Assembly (NCBI GenBank): GCA_903915465.1
Contig: CAIWTA010000003.1
Span: 1 to 62,525 of the forward strand
DNA length: 62,525 nucleotides
Direction of reading: 5' to 3'
From: an uncultured Bacteroidales bacterium
Lineage (GTDB): Bacteria; Bacteroidota; Bacteroidia; Bacteroidales; FEN-979
The position numbers and the translations under genes were made by a program. The notes below the pieces were generated by a model, which saw nothing but the letters and a program-made list of their open reading frames with translations, searched no databases and had not been told where the DNA came from. Below, piece after piece: positions 8,313 through 18,500 of the stretch; within the stretch, counting starts at the first letter, position 1; each line of letters starts with the position of its first letter.

Positions 8313-8891
8313 ATGAAGCACAAAGCCATTATTATATCAGCACCTTCGGGAGCAGGAAAAACGACGATTGTCAAGCACCTGCTTTCCACAATTCCCCAGT
8401 TGGAATTCAGCATTTCCGCCTGCAGCAGGCAAAAGCGGAATAACGAAACCGATGGTTCAGATTATTATTTTATATCGGCCGAAGAATTCCGGCAAAAAAT
8501 TAAGCAGGAAGAATTTGTAGAGTGGCAGGAAGTTTATCCGGGAAGTTATTATGGAACGCTGAAATCAGAATTGGAACGCATCTGGTCAAAGAATAAAGTT
8601 CCGATTTTTGATGTGGATGTTTACGGAGGACTGAACCTGAAGAAATACTTCGGAGAAGAGGCTCTGGCAGTGTTTGTTCAGCCGCCATCCATAGATGTTC
8701 TGGAAAACAGGTTGAGAAACCGGGGTTCAGAAGACGAAGACAATCTGAAAAAACGATTAAATAAAGCCAAACAAGAACTTTCTGCTGCAAACTTTTTTGA
8801 CCGGATTATTGTAAATGATGACATTTCATCTGCAAGCAATCAGGCAACAGCTATAATTTCTTCCTTTTTACCCGTAAGTCAAGGCTTATGA
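8313..8891 (+). CDS. gmk: Guanylate kinase
   Basis: 192-residue cytoplasmic enzyme that phosphorylates GMP to GDP with ATP. The P-loop is SAPSGAGKTT (about residues 9-18). The GMP-binding segment reads SRQKRNNETDGSDYYF, keeping both Arg residues, the Glu and the DYYF element; the usual TTRxPRxGE wording is altered outside the contact residues. A conserved YGT follows in the GMP domain, and VDVYGG marks the Walker B region. The lid is RNRGSEDEDNLKKRLNKA. The stop codon overlaps the nadD start by ATGA, so the two genes are probably translationally coupled. Confidence 0.95.
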   Translation: MKHKAIIISAPSGAGKTTIVKHLLSTIPQLEFSISACSRQKRNNETDGSDYYFISAEEFRQKIKQEEFVEWQEVYPGSYYGTLKSELERIWSKNKVPIFDVDVYGGLNLKKYFGEEALAVFVQPPSIDVLENRLRNRGSEDEDNLKKRLNKAKQELSAANFFDRIIVNDDISSASNQATAIISSFLPVSQGL

Positions 8892-9475
8892 AAATGAAGA
8901 AATCCAGAACTGGATTATTTTTTGGTTCCTTCAATCCCATCCACACCGGCCATCTGATGATCGCCAATTATATGGTGGAATTTACGGATATCAGTCAGGT
9001 TTGGTTTATCGTTTCCCCTCACAATCCGCTCAAAGATAAAACCACTTTACTTGCCGACCACCACCGGTTGGCTATGGCAAATATCGCAGTTGAAGATGAT
9101 CAGCGGTTCAGGGCTTCAAATATTGAATTCCATCTGCCAGAGCCATCTTATACAATCGATACGCTCACTTTTCTTCAGGAAAAATATCCCAAGACTGAAT
9201 TCGTAATCATTGCCGGTCAGGATAATCTCCCGTATCTTCATAAATGGAAGAACTTTGAGCAATTGCTGGAACAATACGAGATTTATCTTTATCCCAGGCC
9301 GCAGGTTGCGGAAAGCAGGTTCGACAAGCATCCCCATATTCATTTTACGGAATCTCCCCTCATTGAGGTCTCTTCAAGTTTTATACGAAAATCCATAAAA
9401 GAGAAAAAGGATATCCGGCATTTTTTACCGGAAAAAGTCTGGAAATACCTGAAGGAGATGCATTTTTATGAATGA
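8888..9475 (+). CDS. nadD: Nicotinate-nucleotide adenylyltransferase
   Basis: 195-residue cytoplasmic enzyme that joins nicotinate mononucleotide and ATP to give deamido-NAD in NAD synthesis. The nucleotidyltransferase motif GSFNPIHTGHL lies at residues 14-24, and the second motif EVSSSFIRKSIKE near 165 is the family's ISxTxIR. LPYLHKWKNFEQLL matches the NadD substrate-binding region. The start codon overlaps the gmk stop by 4 bp. The gene is convergent with the hydrolase gene; a 25-bp perfect inverted repeat lies in the gap. Confidence 0.94.
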   Translation: MKMKKSRTGLFFGSFNPIHTGHLMIANYMVEFTDISQVWFIVSPHNPLKDKTTLLADHHRLAMANIAVEDDQRFRASNIEFHLPEPSYTIDTLTFLQEKYPKTEFVIIAGQDNLPYLHKWKNFEQLLEQYEIYLYPRPQVAESRFDKHPHIHFTESPLIEVSSSFIRKSIKEKKDIRHFLPEKVWKYLKEMHFYE

Positions 9476-9485
9476 CCGGGGGAGG

Positions 9486-9578
9486 ATTTACGATTTTAGA
9501 TTTACGATTTTGCAATTAACAAGGAATTAATCGAAAATCAAAAATTCATTCGTAAATCGTAAATCTAAAATCGTAAAT
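9486..9578. terminator. 25-bp perfect inverted repeat between convergent genes
   Basis: Arms 9486-9510 and 9554-9578 are exact reverse complements. Each arm is itself a direct repeat built on ATTTACGATTT. The 43-nt spacer is AT-rich. It sits between the convergent nadD and hydrolase genes, the right place for a bidirectional terminator, but the stem is very AT-rich and it may instead be a repeat-element remnant. Confidence 0.45.
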
Positions 9579-9583
9579 TTATC

Positions 9584-10375
9584 TTACAGCGTTCTTTTCG
9601 CAAACCCCTTCACAGCTATCAGCGTTTTCCCGGGCTCCTCGATGTAGCCCATATGACCGGTTTCTCTCAAGATCAGCGATTGGCTATGCGCAGGAAGTGA
9701 AATCATCTCCCATAATCTGGCAACGGGAGCCTTGCTGTCTTTTAATCCTAAAATGAAAAGGACAGGCAATGAAGTTGTTCTTAACAACAGAGTTTGGTCA
9801 TATCGGTCTTTCATTCCTTCAAGAGAAGCGACAATGTTTTCTTTTTGCATCTTTTTAGCACGCCGGATCAGTTGATTGATCTCCTTTGCATATATTTCAC
9901 GCACTTCTTCAGGAAACAGACCTGCAATAAACTGGGCAATGAAGCTAAATTTATCTTCATTCACAAGCCGGATGGTTTTTTCACGGTTTTCTTTATCCTG
10001 TTGAGTATCTGGAAATACATGTGAATGAAATAAGCAGAAACCCCTGAGCATTTCAGGATATTTCCCTGCAAAGGCGAGCGTCACATAGCCCCCCATGGAA
10101 TGGCCGATCATTATGCATTTCCGGACTTTACGCGCTTTTAATACTTTATGGACAACTTCGGCTTGTACTTCCATTGTATGAATTCCACCAAGTCCTTCAC
10201 TTTTCCCATGGCCAGGGAGGTCTATAATGATCACACGGAAGTCAGCAATAAGTTCTTTAGCAAAGTTTTTCCAGATCTTTCCTGATTCAGTAAACCCATG
10301 GAGGAGAACCAACGTTTTACCCTGGCCCTGATCGGAGAAATTGATTTTCTTATTTTCAAAAATTATGCGTTTCAT
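9584..10375 (-). CDS. Alpha/beta-fold hydrolase
   Basis: 263-residue serine hydrolase of the alpha/beta fold. Visible elements: the oxyanion strand LLHGFTESGKIW (about 27-38), the nucleophile elbow GHSMGG with catalytic Ser, the acid candidate in GLKDSKAP, and the His in ETGHMGYIEEP close to the C-terminus. It resembles the MhpC/BioH-like group; the substrate is unknown. It begins 6 bp after the aminopeptidase P stop on the same strand, so the two are probably one operon. No signal peptide is seen, which suggests a cytoplasmic protein. Confidence 0.88.
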   Translation of the reverse strand: MKRIIFENKKINFSDQGQGKTLVLLHGFTESGKIWKNFAKELIADFRVIIIDLPGHGKSEGLGGIHTMEVQAEVVHKVLKARKVRKCIMIGHSMGGYVTLAFAGKYPEMLRGFCLFHSHVFPDTQQDKENREKTIRLVNEDKFSFIAQFIAGLFPEEVREIYAKEINQLIRRAKKMQKENIVASLEGMKDRYDQTLLLRTTSLPVLFILGLKDSKAPVARLWEMISLPAHSQSLILRETGHMGYIEEPGKTLIAVKGFAKRTL

Positions 10376-10381
10376 TGTGTA

Positions 10382-11770
10382 TTACATATTCATCATCGAT
10401 TCGACATCAGCTATTGTTTTGGGTATGGGCGTGCCTAATACGCGGCAACCGGTATCGGTCACAAGGATGTCGTCCTCAATCCGGATGCCACCGAAATCTC
10501 TATATGTTTCAACTTTGTCGTAGTCAATAAATTCTCCCAGTTTATTTTCAGATTTCCAGTTATCAATCAGGTCCGGAATAAAGTATATTCCTGGTTCGAT
10601 TGTCATCACAAAATCCTTCTGCAGCCTTCTGCCGAATCGCAGGAAAGCAAGACCAAATTCTTTGCTCCGCGTAATTTCTTCATCATAACCAATATGATTC
10701 TCTCCTAATCCTTCAAGGTCATGAACGTCCAAGCCCATTGGATGGCCTAAGCCATGTGGGAAGAAAAGTGTGTGTGCGCCTTTGTCAACGGCATCCTTCG
10801 GATCACCTTTCATCAATCCAAGATTTATCAAACCTTTTGCAATTTCAGTCGCCGCTAATAGATGAATATCCCTGAAAATAACTCCGGGTTTAACTGCAGC
10901 AATCGCGGCGAGGTTTGTATTGAGAACGATTTCATAAATCTCTTTTTGACGTTGGGAAAATTTCCCTCCCACAGGAATGGTACGGGTAATATCACTGGCA
11001 TAATGAAGCTCAGATTCGCAACCGGCATCAATAACCAGCATTCGGCCTTCTGATAAAATATTCCCGTGGTAATGATTATGAAGAGTCTGTCCGTTAATCG
11101 TTAGTATGATTGGGAATGAAACCGGGCCTCCATTTGCAAGAGCGATACCTTCCAGGGTTCCGGCTATTTCTCTCTCGACAACTCCAGGTTTTGCCATTTT
11201 CATTCCGGTAGTGTGCATTTTATATGCCACATCAATCATTTGCTCAATTTCCTTTACTTCAAGTACATCCTTTTTCATCCGGAGTTTGACGACTCCCCTG
11301 ATCAATTCAAGAGAAGCATTTGCACGGACTTCAGTAATTGGTATATCAAGCAAACCGGAAATCAGAATGATGATTTCACTTCTGTATGGGGGCAAGAAAT
11401 GAATCTTGCGTCCTTTATTCTTTGCTGCCTGAATCATCACACCTATTTCTTTCAGCAGAGCTGTTTTCTCAACCCCCACTTTCTGGCCTTGTTCCCTGAT
11501 AGTAGATTGTTTCCCCATCCAGATGATGTCGTCAATGCCCACATCATTTCCAAAAATATAGTCGTTGCCATCATCCAGATCCATGACGCCAAAAACATCC
11601 GAGCGGTCAAGGCCAAAGAAATAAAGAAAACTACTGTCCTGCCGGAAAGGATATATATTTGCAGGGTAATTAAAAGGAACGTCAGAATTTCCTGGAAAAA
11701 AAACCAATCCAGATAAAAGTTCTTTCCTGAGTTTTTCCCTTCTATCCGAATAAACTTTTGCCGAGAACAT
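10382..11770 (-). CDS. pepP: Xaa-Pro aminopeptidase (aminopeptidase P)
   Basis: 462-residue M24B metallopeptidase removing an N-terminal residue that precedes proline. An N-terminal AMP_N domain (about 1-150) is followed by the pita-bread catalytic domain. The two-metal site is complete: Asp in VIDAG (residue 248), Asp in YASDITRT, His in FFPHGLGHPMG, Glu in TIEPGIY, and Glu in GIRIEDD. No signal peptide, so a cytoplasmic role in peptide turnover is likely. It is first in a two-gene minus-strand unit with the hydrolase and divergent from sdhC with a 105-bp gap. Confidence 0.94.
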   Translation of the reverse strand: MFSAKVYSDRREKLRKELLSGLVFFPGNSDVPFNYPANIYPFRQDSSFLYFFGLDRSDVFGVMDLDDGNDYIFGNDVGIDDIIWMGKQSTIREQGQKVGVEKTALLKEIGVMIQAAKNKGRKIHFLPPYRSEIIILISGLLDIPITEVRANASLELIRGVVKLRMKKDVLEVKEIEQMIDVAYKMHTTGMKMAKPGVVEREIAGTLEGIALANGGPVSFPIILTINGQTLHNHYHGNILSEGRMLVIDAGCESELHYASDITRTIPVGGKFSQRQKEIYEIVLNTNLAAIAAVKPGVIFRDIHLLAATEIAKGLINLGLMKGDPKDAVDKGAHTLFFPHGLGHPMGLDVHDLEGLGENHIGYDEEITRSKEFGLAFLRFGRRLQKDFVMTIEPGIYFIPDLIDNWKSENKLGEFIDYDKVETYRDFGGIRIEDDILVTDTGCRVLGTPIPKTIADVESMMNM

Positions 11771-11809
11771 AATTTAAAATGATTAAAAATTAAAAAAAAA
11801 CTTTTGTCG

Positions 11810-11843
11810 TTTGTCTGTATGCGATAATTAAATTCTAATTTTG
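11810..11843 (+). promoter_or_regulatory. Candidate promoter of sdhCAB
   Basis: A TTTG at 11810-11813 and a TAATTTTG at 11836-11843 are separated by 22 bp, close to the Bacteroidetes -33/-7 pattern. The -7 box ends 32 nt before the sdhC ATG. A reverse match, CAAAAATA at 11854-11861, could serve the divergent aminopeptidase gene. Confidence 0.5.
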
Positions 11844-11875
11844 AAATACGTAACAAAAATACTTAAAAGCGCATT

Positions 11876-12547
11876 ATGAATTCTTCTTTCCTGAAATTTT
11901 CATCTATCACTAAAAAGATCTGGATGGCCTTTTTGGGTCTTTTCCTGATGCTTTTTCTCTTAGTTCATCTTGGGATTAACCTTTGTTTATTGAGAGATGA
12001 CGGAGGTAAATGGTTTAATGATGCTTCTCATTTTATGGGAACCAATTATCTTGTGAAGATTTTTGAAATTATTTTATTCGGAGGATTTTTCCTTCATGTT
12101 TTTCTGGGGATTGTCCTTCAGGTAAAAAACTGGATGGCACGTCCGGTCCGGTATAAGGTAAACAGCAAATCTACCACACCTTTTCTTTCCAAATACATGA
12201 TCTATACCGGTGTCATTGTATTGATTTTCATTGGGATACACTTGATGAATTTTTTCTTTATCAAGATTGGATGGGTGGAAAGTCCTGTAGACATGCTGGA
12301 GGGAGGAGAACCTGATTTTTACACTGCTGCAGAATGGCTCTTTACGCAGCCGCTGTATTCCATTGTTTATATACTCTTGATTATAGTCCTCGGCTTTCAT
12401 CTTAATCATGCGTTCCAGGCTGCGTTTCAGACGCTGGGTTTGGAACATAAAAAATACACTCCTGCCATAAAAATTGCCGGGACTCTGTATTCGATTTTTA
12501 TTCCTTTTGGTTTTATTCTTATTCCGATTTATTTTCTTTTTATCTGA
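11876..12547 (+). CDS. sdhC: Succinate dehydrogenase/fumarate reductase cytochrome b subunit
   Basis: 223-residue inner-membrane anchor of complex II, of the single-subunit, di-heme b558 type typical of Bacteroidetes. Five hydrophobic helices are visible, starting with [20 protein letters not shown], and His residues in the helices (for example [28 protein letters not shown]) are the expected heme ligands. It anchors SdhA and SdhB and exchanges electrons with menaquinone. It is first of three genes, with sdhA beginning 8 bp after its stop. Confidence 0.93.
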   Translation: MNSSFLKFSSITKKIWMAFLGLFLMLFLLVHLGINLCLLRDDGGKWFNDASHFMGTNYLVKIFEIILFGGFFLHVFLGIVLQVKNWMARPVRYKVNSKSTTPFLSKYMIYTGVIVLIFIGIHLMNFFFIKIGWVESPVDMLEGGEPDFYTAAEWLFTQPLYSIVYILLIIVLGFHLNHAFQAAFQTLGLEHKKYTPAIKIAGTLYSIFIPFGFILIPIYFLFI

Positions 12548-12555
12548 CAGGTATC

Positions 12556-14493
12556 ATGGCTGAACTTCAAGCAAAAATCCCGAATGGCCCTCTGGCCGGG
12601 AAGTGGACAAATTATAAAGACCACCAGAACTTAGTTAATCCAACCAACAAGCGGAAACTTGATATTGTTGTCGTTGGTACCGGTCTGGCCGGAGCTTCTG
12701 CGGCTGCTTCGCTGGCAGAAATGGGTTTCAATGTGAAAATATTTTGTTATCAGGACAGTCCCAGACGTGCACATAGCATTGCTGCGCAAGGAGGAATCAA
12801 TGCTGCAAAGAATTACCCAAATGATGGAGACAGTATTTATCGTTTATTTTATGATACTATTAAAGGTGGCGATTACCGTTCGCGGGAAGCAAATGTTTAC
12901 CGCCTGGCGGAAGTCAGCAATAACATCATTGACCAATGCGTAGCCCAGGGTGTTCCTTTTGCCAGGGAATATAGCGGGTCTTTGGAAAACCGGTCGTTTG
13001 GCGGAGCGCTTGTTTCACGCACATTCTTCGCCCGGGGGCAGACAGGACAGCAATTGTTGCTTGGAGCATATGGCGCCCTCAGCAGACAAATCAAGTTGGG
13101 AATGGTCACGATGTACAACAGGCATGAGATGCTTGACCTGGTAATTGTGGAAGGGAAAGCTCGTGGAATTATCGCCCGGGATCTGGTGACCGGGAAACTG
13201 GAACGTCATTTCGGCCACGCTGTTGTAATGGCTACTGGCGGATACGGCAATGTTTTTTATCTTTCCACAAATGCAATGGGATCAAATGTCAGCGTGTGCT
13301 GGCAGGTTTTCAAAAAAGGCGCATACTTTGCAAATCCATGTTTCACACAGATTCATCCGACCTGCATTCCTGTTCATGGCGATTACCAGTCGAAACTGAC
13401 ATTGATGAGTGAAAGTCTCCGCAATGATGGCCGTATCTGGGTTCCAAAAAAGAAGGAGGATGCTGAAAAACACCGGAAAGGGCAAATAAAAGCAAAGGAA
13501 ATATCAGAAGATGACAGGGATTATTATCTGGAACGGCGGTATCCGGCGTATGGAAATCTTGTTCCCCGTGATGTTGCTTCAAGAGCGGCAAAGGAACGTT
13601 GTGATGCAGGTTTTGGAGTTGGACCAACCGGATTGGCTGTCTTCCTGGATTTTGAAGGCGCTATCAAACGTCTGGGAAAACATGTGATTGAAGAAAGATA
13701 CGGTAATCTTTTCCAGATGTATGAAAAGATCGTTGATGAAAACCCTTATGAAAACCCGATGATGATCTACCCTGCTGTGCATTATGCGATGGGAGGTACA
13801 TGGGTGGATTATGAACTGATGACCACTATTCCAGGCTTATACGCGCTTGGTGAGGCGAATTTCTCTGACCACGGAGCTAACCGGCTGGGTGCTTCTGCGC
13901 TGATGCAGGGTTTGGCTGACGGCTATTTTGTTTTGCCTTATACTATTCAGAATTACCTGGCAGGGGAAATCCGTGTTCCCAGGATGTCAACCGACAAGCC
14001 TGAATTTGAAGATGCGGAAAAGAATGTCCGAAACCGGTTGGAGAAGTTGATCGGCATCAAGGGATCGAAATCTGTAGACTATTTTCATAAGGAACTGGGC
14101 AAGATCATGTGGGAATATGTTGGTATGGGAAGAAATGAGCAAGGCTTGAAAAAAGCAATTGAGCTAATCCGGGCATTACGGAAAGATTTCTGGAAAGATG
14201 TGCGTATTACAGGATCGCTCGAAGAATTAAACCCCGAGCTTGAAAAAGCCAATCGTGTTGCAGATTTTCTTGAAATGGGCGAGTTGCTTGCATTGGATGC
14301 ACTAACCCGCAATGAAAGCTGTGGCGGGCATTTCCGCGAAGAATACCAAACCAGTGAAGGAGAATGCCTGCGGAATGATCTTGATTATATGTATGTGGCA
14401 GCGTGGGAATACCTGAAAGACGGGGAATTCGAATTGCATAAGGAACCCCTGAAATATGAGGAGATCGAAGTAAAACAACGCATCTATAAATAA
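12556..14493 (+). CDS. sdhA: Succinate dehydrogenase/fumarate reductase flavoprotein subunit
   Basis: 645-residue catalytic subunit interconverting succinate and fumarate. The FAD dinucleotide fold is [15 protein letters not shown] (about 36-50), and the flavin-linking His is residue 73 in [11 protein letters not shown]. The substrate and catalytic regions are seen in [12 protein letters not shown], in PRDVASRA with its catalytic Arg, and in [12 protein letters not shown]. The C-terminal flavoprotein helical domain carries [12 protein letters not shown]. Its length fits the Bacteroidetes type. Direction (succinate oxidation or fumarate respiration) cannot be read from sequence. Confidence 0.96.
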   Translation: MAELQAKIPNGPLAGKWTNYKDHQNLVNPTNKRKLDIVVVGTGLAGASAAASLAEMGFNVKIFCYQDSPRRAHSIAAQGGINAAKNYPNDGDSIYRLFYDTIKGGDYRSREANVYRLAEVSNNIIDQCVAQGVPFAREYSGSLENRSFGGALVSRTFFARGQTGQQLLLGAYGALSRQIKLGMVTMYNRHEMLDLVIVEGKARGIIARDLVTGKLERHFGHAVVMATGGYGNVFYLSTNAMGSNVSVCWQVFKKGAYFANPCFTQIHPTCIPVHGDYQSKLTLMSESLRNDGRIWVPKKKEDAEKHRKGQIKAKEISEDDRDYYLERRYPAYGNLVPRDVASRAAKERCDAGFGVGPTGLAVFLDFEGAIKRLGKHVIEERYGNLFQMYEKIVDENPYENPMMIYPAVHYAMGGTWVDYELMTTIPGLYALGEANFSDHGANRLGASALMQGLADGYFVLPYTIQNYLAGEIRVPRMSTDKPEFEDAEKNVRNRLEKLIGIKGSKSVDYFHKELGKIMWEYVGMGRNEQGLKKAIELIRALRKDFWKDVRITGSLEELNPELEKANRVADFLEMGELLALDALTRNESCGGHFREEYQTSEGECLRNDLDYMYVAAWEYLKDGEFELHKEPLKYEEIEVKQRIYK

Positions 14494-14541
14494 AAATAAT
14501 AGTTAAGTTTATTACATATCATTAAATGTTAATGACTAATT

Positions 14542-14569
14542 ACTAATCACCAATCACTAATCACCAATC
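14542..14569. repeat. 14-bp tandem duplication in sdhA-sdhB spacer
   Basis: Two perfect copies of ACTAATCACCAATC (14542-14555 and 14556-14569) with a partial third lie just before the sdhB ATG at 14578. This is probably simple slippage; it may set the spacing for sdhB translation. Confidence 0.6.
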
Positions 14570-14577
14570 ACTGAATC

Positions 14578-15318
14578 ATGGATTTGACATTAAATATCTG
14601 GCGACAAAAAGATGCAAAGTCAAAAGGTAGGTTTGTCACCTACCAACTGAAAAACATCTCCCAAAATTGTTCCTTCCTTGAGATGCTTGACATCCTGAAT
14701 GAACAGCTGATCATGCAAAACCAGGAACCTGTGGCTTTTGACCATGACTGCAGAGAAGGGATTTGCGGGATGTGCAGCTTGTATATCAATGGCCGGCCGC
14801 ATGGCCCGGATGATGCTGTAACAACGTGTCAGTTGCATATGCGTAAATTCAAAGACGGAGATACCATCGTTGTCGAACCTTGGAGAGCCAGGCCATTCCC
14901 CGTCATTAAAGACCTTCTGGTTGACCGGACTGCATTTGATAAGATTATTCAGGATGGAGGTTACATTTCTGTGAATACCGGCGCGGCTGCCGAAGCAAAT
15001 AATATCCTCGTCAGTAAAACATCTGCAGAGCTTTCTATGGATGCAGCCGCCTGTATCGGATGCGGCGCATGTGTGGCAGCCTGTAAGAATGCATCTGCCA
15101 TGCTTTTCGTTTCTGCAAAAGTTTCCAACCTTGCTTTGTTGCCGCAAGGTAAGATCGAAGCGAAGAGCCGTGTCCAAAAGATGGTTTCAAAGATGGACGA
15201 ACTTGGATTCGGGAACTGCACCAACACGTACGCATGTGAGGCTGAATGCCCGAAACTAATCTCACGATCGAATATTGCCCGTCTTAACCGGGAGTTTTTT
15301 TGTGCAAAAATCGCATAA
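14578..15318 (+). CDS. sdhB: Succinate dehydrogenase/fumarate reductase iron-sulfur subunit
   Basis: 246-residue electron-transfer subunit of complex II. The N-terminal plant-type ferredoxin domain carries the [2Fe-2S] ligands in CREGICGMC with a later Cys in TTCQLHMR. The C-terminal domain carries [11 protein letters not shown] and, further on, [14 protein letters not shown], supplying ligands for the [4Fe-4S] and [3Fe-4S] clusters. It passes electrons between SdhA flavin and SdhC hemes on the cytoplasmic face. It ends the operon. The 277 bp after it hold no gene, only a short hairpin and the -7 element of the next gene. Confidence 0.95.
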   Translation: MDLTLNIWRQKDAKSKGRFVTYQLKNISQNCSFLEMLDILNEQLIMQNQEPVAFDHDCREGICGMCSLYINGRPHGPDDAVTTCQLHMRKFKDGDTIVVEPWRARPFPVIKDLLVDRTAFDKIIQDGGYISVNTGAAAEANNILVSKTSAELSMDAAACIGCGACVAACKNASAMLFVSAKVSNLALLPQGKIEAKSRVQKMVSKMDELGFGNCTNTYACEAECPKLISRSNIARLNREFFCAKIA

Positions 15319-15555
15319 CAATATTCCTCATTTGTATGACAAATGGCAGTCCGGAGTTTGGATGAGAATCTCTGCCGGGGTCAGGTCTTCAATTCTCCCT
15401 CTATTTGCGAAAATCAAATTTCCCTTCCCCACTCATATTTATTTCTTACGGTTGTTACAAATCCAACAGATCCTATTGGCAATATAAATCTCACTTATTC
15501 CGGCATCTCAAAAAAAGATAGTGCCAATCTCTTCTGTGGTGCTTTACTTTTTTAT

Positions 15556-15563
15556 TAGATTTG
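15556..15563 (+). promoter_or_regulatory. Candidate -7 element for the sensor kinase
   Basis: TAGATTTG fits TAnnTTTG and lies 32 nt before the ATG at 15596. This supports starting the kinase at 15596 and not at the in-frame ATG at 15521, which lies upstream of this element. Confidence 0.4.
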
Positions 15564-15595
15564 TAATATCCAATGATTCCCAACAGAAAGCGATA

Positions 15596-18500
15596 ATGAT
15601 TAAAAAAATTCTTATTGCATCGATTTTCATATTCATCTGTGACTACGGCTATTCCCAACAATATTTTTTCTCTGCTTATTCCATCGAACAGGGCCTCTCT
15701 CAAAGTGTTGTCAATTGCCTTTTCCAGGATTCCAAAGGCTATCTCTGGATGGGGACCCAAAATGGGTTGAACAAGTTCGACGGGTATAATTTTGAGATTT
15801 TTTCATATAATCCAACAGATACTAATACCATATCAAACAACTGGGTTTACTCAATAAATGAAGATCAGGAAGGCAATCTTTGGATCGGTACCAAGAGCGG
15901 ATTGAACAAATTTATCAGAAGCGAAAAGCGGTTTGAACGGATCTATTACAAAACCAGCTATCCAAACGATGTATCCGAATATGTGTATGATGCGATACCT
16001 TCGGGGAATGGGTTGGTTATCATTAATACTCCGCCAGTATTAACAATATATGATTCACATAAAAAAGAATTCAATCATTATTTTAATAATCTGGAATTTG
16101 ACGGAGCAGTCAAAGACAACCATATCCCTTTGTTAGAAGATTCGGAAGGGCTTATTTGGGTGGGTTCCGCAAAAGGTCTTTCCTGTTTTAATCGCAAGGA
16201 AAAGCAATTCACTAACTACCTGAGGAATGGGGAAGATTTAAATTCAATCAGTGATAATAACATTACTGCATTATTCGAAGATAAACACGGAGATATTTGG
16301 ATCGGCACTTCAAATGGTCTTAATAAATACGATAAAAACACAAAAGCGTTTGTCAAATATTTTAACGAACCGAAAAACAAATTTTCACTAAGCAATAATT
16401 TTATTCGTGCAATAGCAGAGGACAAATCAGGAAATCTTTGGATCGGTACGGAAGGTAGCGGTTTACTCAAAATGACCAATTCAAAAGACGGGAAAGCGAT
16501 TTTCGAAGAGTTTTCCAGTAAGAACAACGGCTTAAGTCATAATATTGTTCTGGCCTTAATGGTTGACAAATCGCAGAATCTCTGGGTTGGAACGCTACAA
16601 GGTGTCAGTAAAACCGATTTGAAAAAACGAAAATTTCAATTGTACAGAGAAAGCTCCTCTCCTTACTCTGTTAATTTACTTGGCAATGTTATTGCATCAA
16701 TCTATAAGGACGAGAAAAATATCCTTTGGGTTGGGAACTGGGGACAAGGATTGAATTTATTTAACAGGAAAACCGGTGAAGTTGAGCATTTTTCTTCCCG
16801 GGAGAAAAAAAACCATTATCTGCCAAATGATTTTGTTCATGTAATTTTTGAAGATGGACAAAAAAGAGTCTGGCTTGGAACGAGAGACGGCATTTTCATT
16901 TATCAAAAGGGGAAAAACTGTTTTATCAGGTTGAACGAATTTTTTGCAAATAAACATTTATCAGGATTTCAGGGCATCCGTATTTATTCAATCATTCAGG
17001 ATAAAGCCGGAAATTACTGGATCGGGACGCAAACCGGGCTATTTAAGATCAATCTGACCATATTCACAACTGAACTGTTTCAAAAAGAAGCAGAGGAAAG
17101 CCATAAAATCAGCAGCAACCTTATTTATTGTCTGTTAGAAGACCGCGATGGATTAATTTGGATTGCCACGTTGGACGGGCTTGATGTTTATCATCCGAAA
17201 TCAGGGGAAATAACGCATTATAAAAAATCCAAGAGTTCAACAAACTCGCTCTGTGATAATTTTGTCATTTCTTTATGTGAAGATCATAAAGGAAACATAT
17301 GGATCGGAACAAGTACATACGTAAATGAATTTGTAAAAAAAGATTCTGCATTTGTCTATTATTCTCAGAAAAACGGGTTACCGAATAACCGGATATTTGA
17401 AATCCTGGAGGATCACCTTCACAATCTTTGGTTTGCAACAGGAAATGGCCTTTCCCGGTTTGACACGCTTACTAATAGTTTCCGAACCTACACTGTGGAT
17501 GAAGGTTTGCAGAGCCCTGAATTTAATTTAAGGGCAAGTTTTAAAAGTAAAGATGGGGAAGTTTTTTTTGGAGGAATGAATGGTTTTAACTCATTTTTCC
17601 CGGATTCCCTAAATGATAACCCATTTGTTCCTGCAATTGTTTTTACTTCGTTTCATAAAAACCAGGGGGGAAAAGAGGTTTTGCTGGATGTGGAAAATAA
17701 ACCCGAAGTTGTACTGCACTACAACGATTATCCATTTACAATTGAATTTGCTGCACTGGAATTCACAAATCCTGAAAAGAACAACTATGTATACAGGATG
17801 TTAGGAGTTTCTGACGAATGGATCAATATTGAAAACCGGCGTTTTGTTCCTTTTTCGAACTTACCACCAGGTGAATATACTTTTCAGGTCAAATGCTCAA
17901 ACAACGACGGGAAGTGGAGTGAGGAATTGAAAAGTCTGAAGATCATTATCCTTCCACCCTGGTGGAAAACCTGGTTTGCATATTTTTCGTACGGTGTAAT
18001 TATTGTCTTTGTAATCATCATTGTTGTTTTTGCGAGGGAAAGGAAAGTAAAAAGAGTAAGAATTCTCCTTGAACAGAAGGTTCAACAGAGAACTCTTCAG
18101 ATCGAAAAGCAGAAAGCGGAAATATTGGAAAAAAATGTAGAACTGAAACAATTAAATGCTACCAAAGACAAATTTTTTTCAATCCTTGCGCATGATCTGA
18201 GGAATCCATTCAATTCAATTCTTGGAATAACAAATTTGATGATCACCGATTATAATAATTATGATAAGCAAAGGATTATTCATTATTTATCAAGCATTAA
18301 GGACGTATCGGAGCATGCTTATGAATTGCTTCAAAATTTACTTTTTTGGGCACGTTCTCAAACTGGCAGTATTGAATTTCATCCCGTCGTTTTTGATGTT
18401 GCTAACAGGATAAATGAGAACATCGAACTGGCTGAGAGTCAGGCAAATAAAAAAAACATTCAAATTCGATCCACCGTAAATGAAGGTCAAACAATGACCG

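Noticed and set aside
14620-15177. 185-codon minus-strand frame opposite sdhB
   Set aside because: Shadow frame; sdhB cluster motifs are complete on the plus strand.
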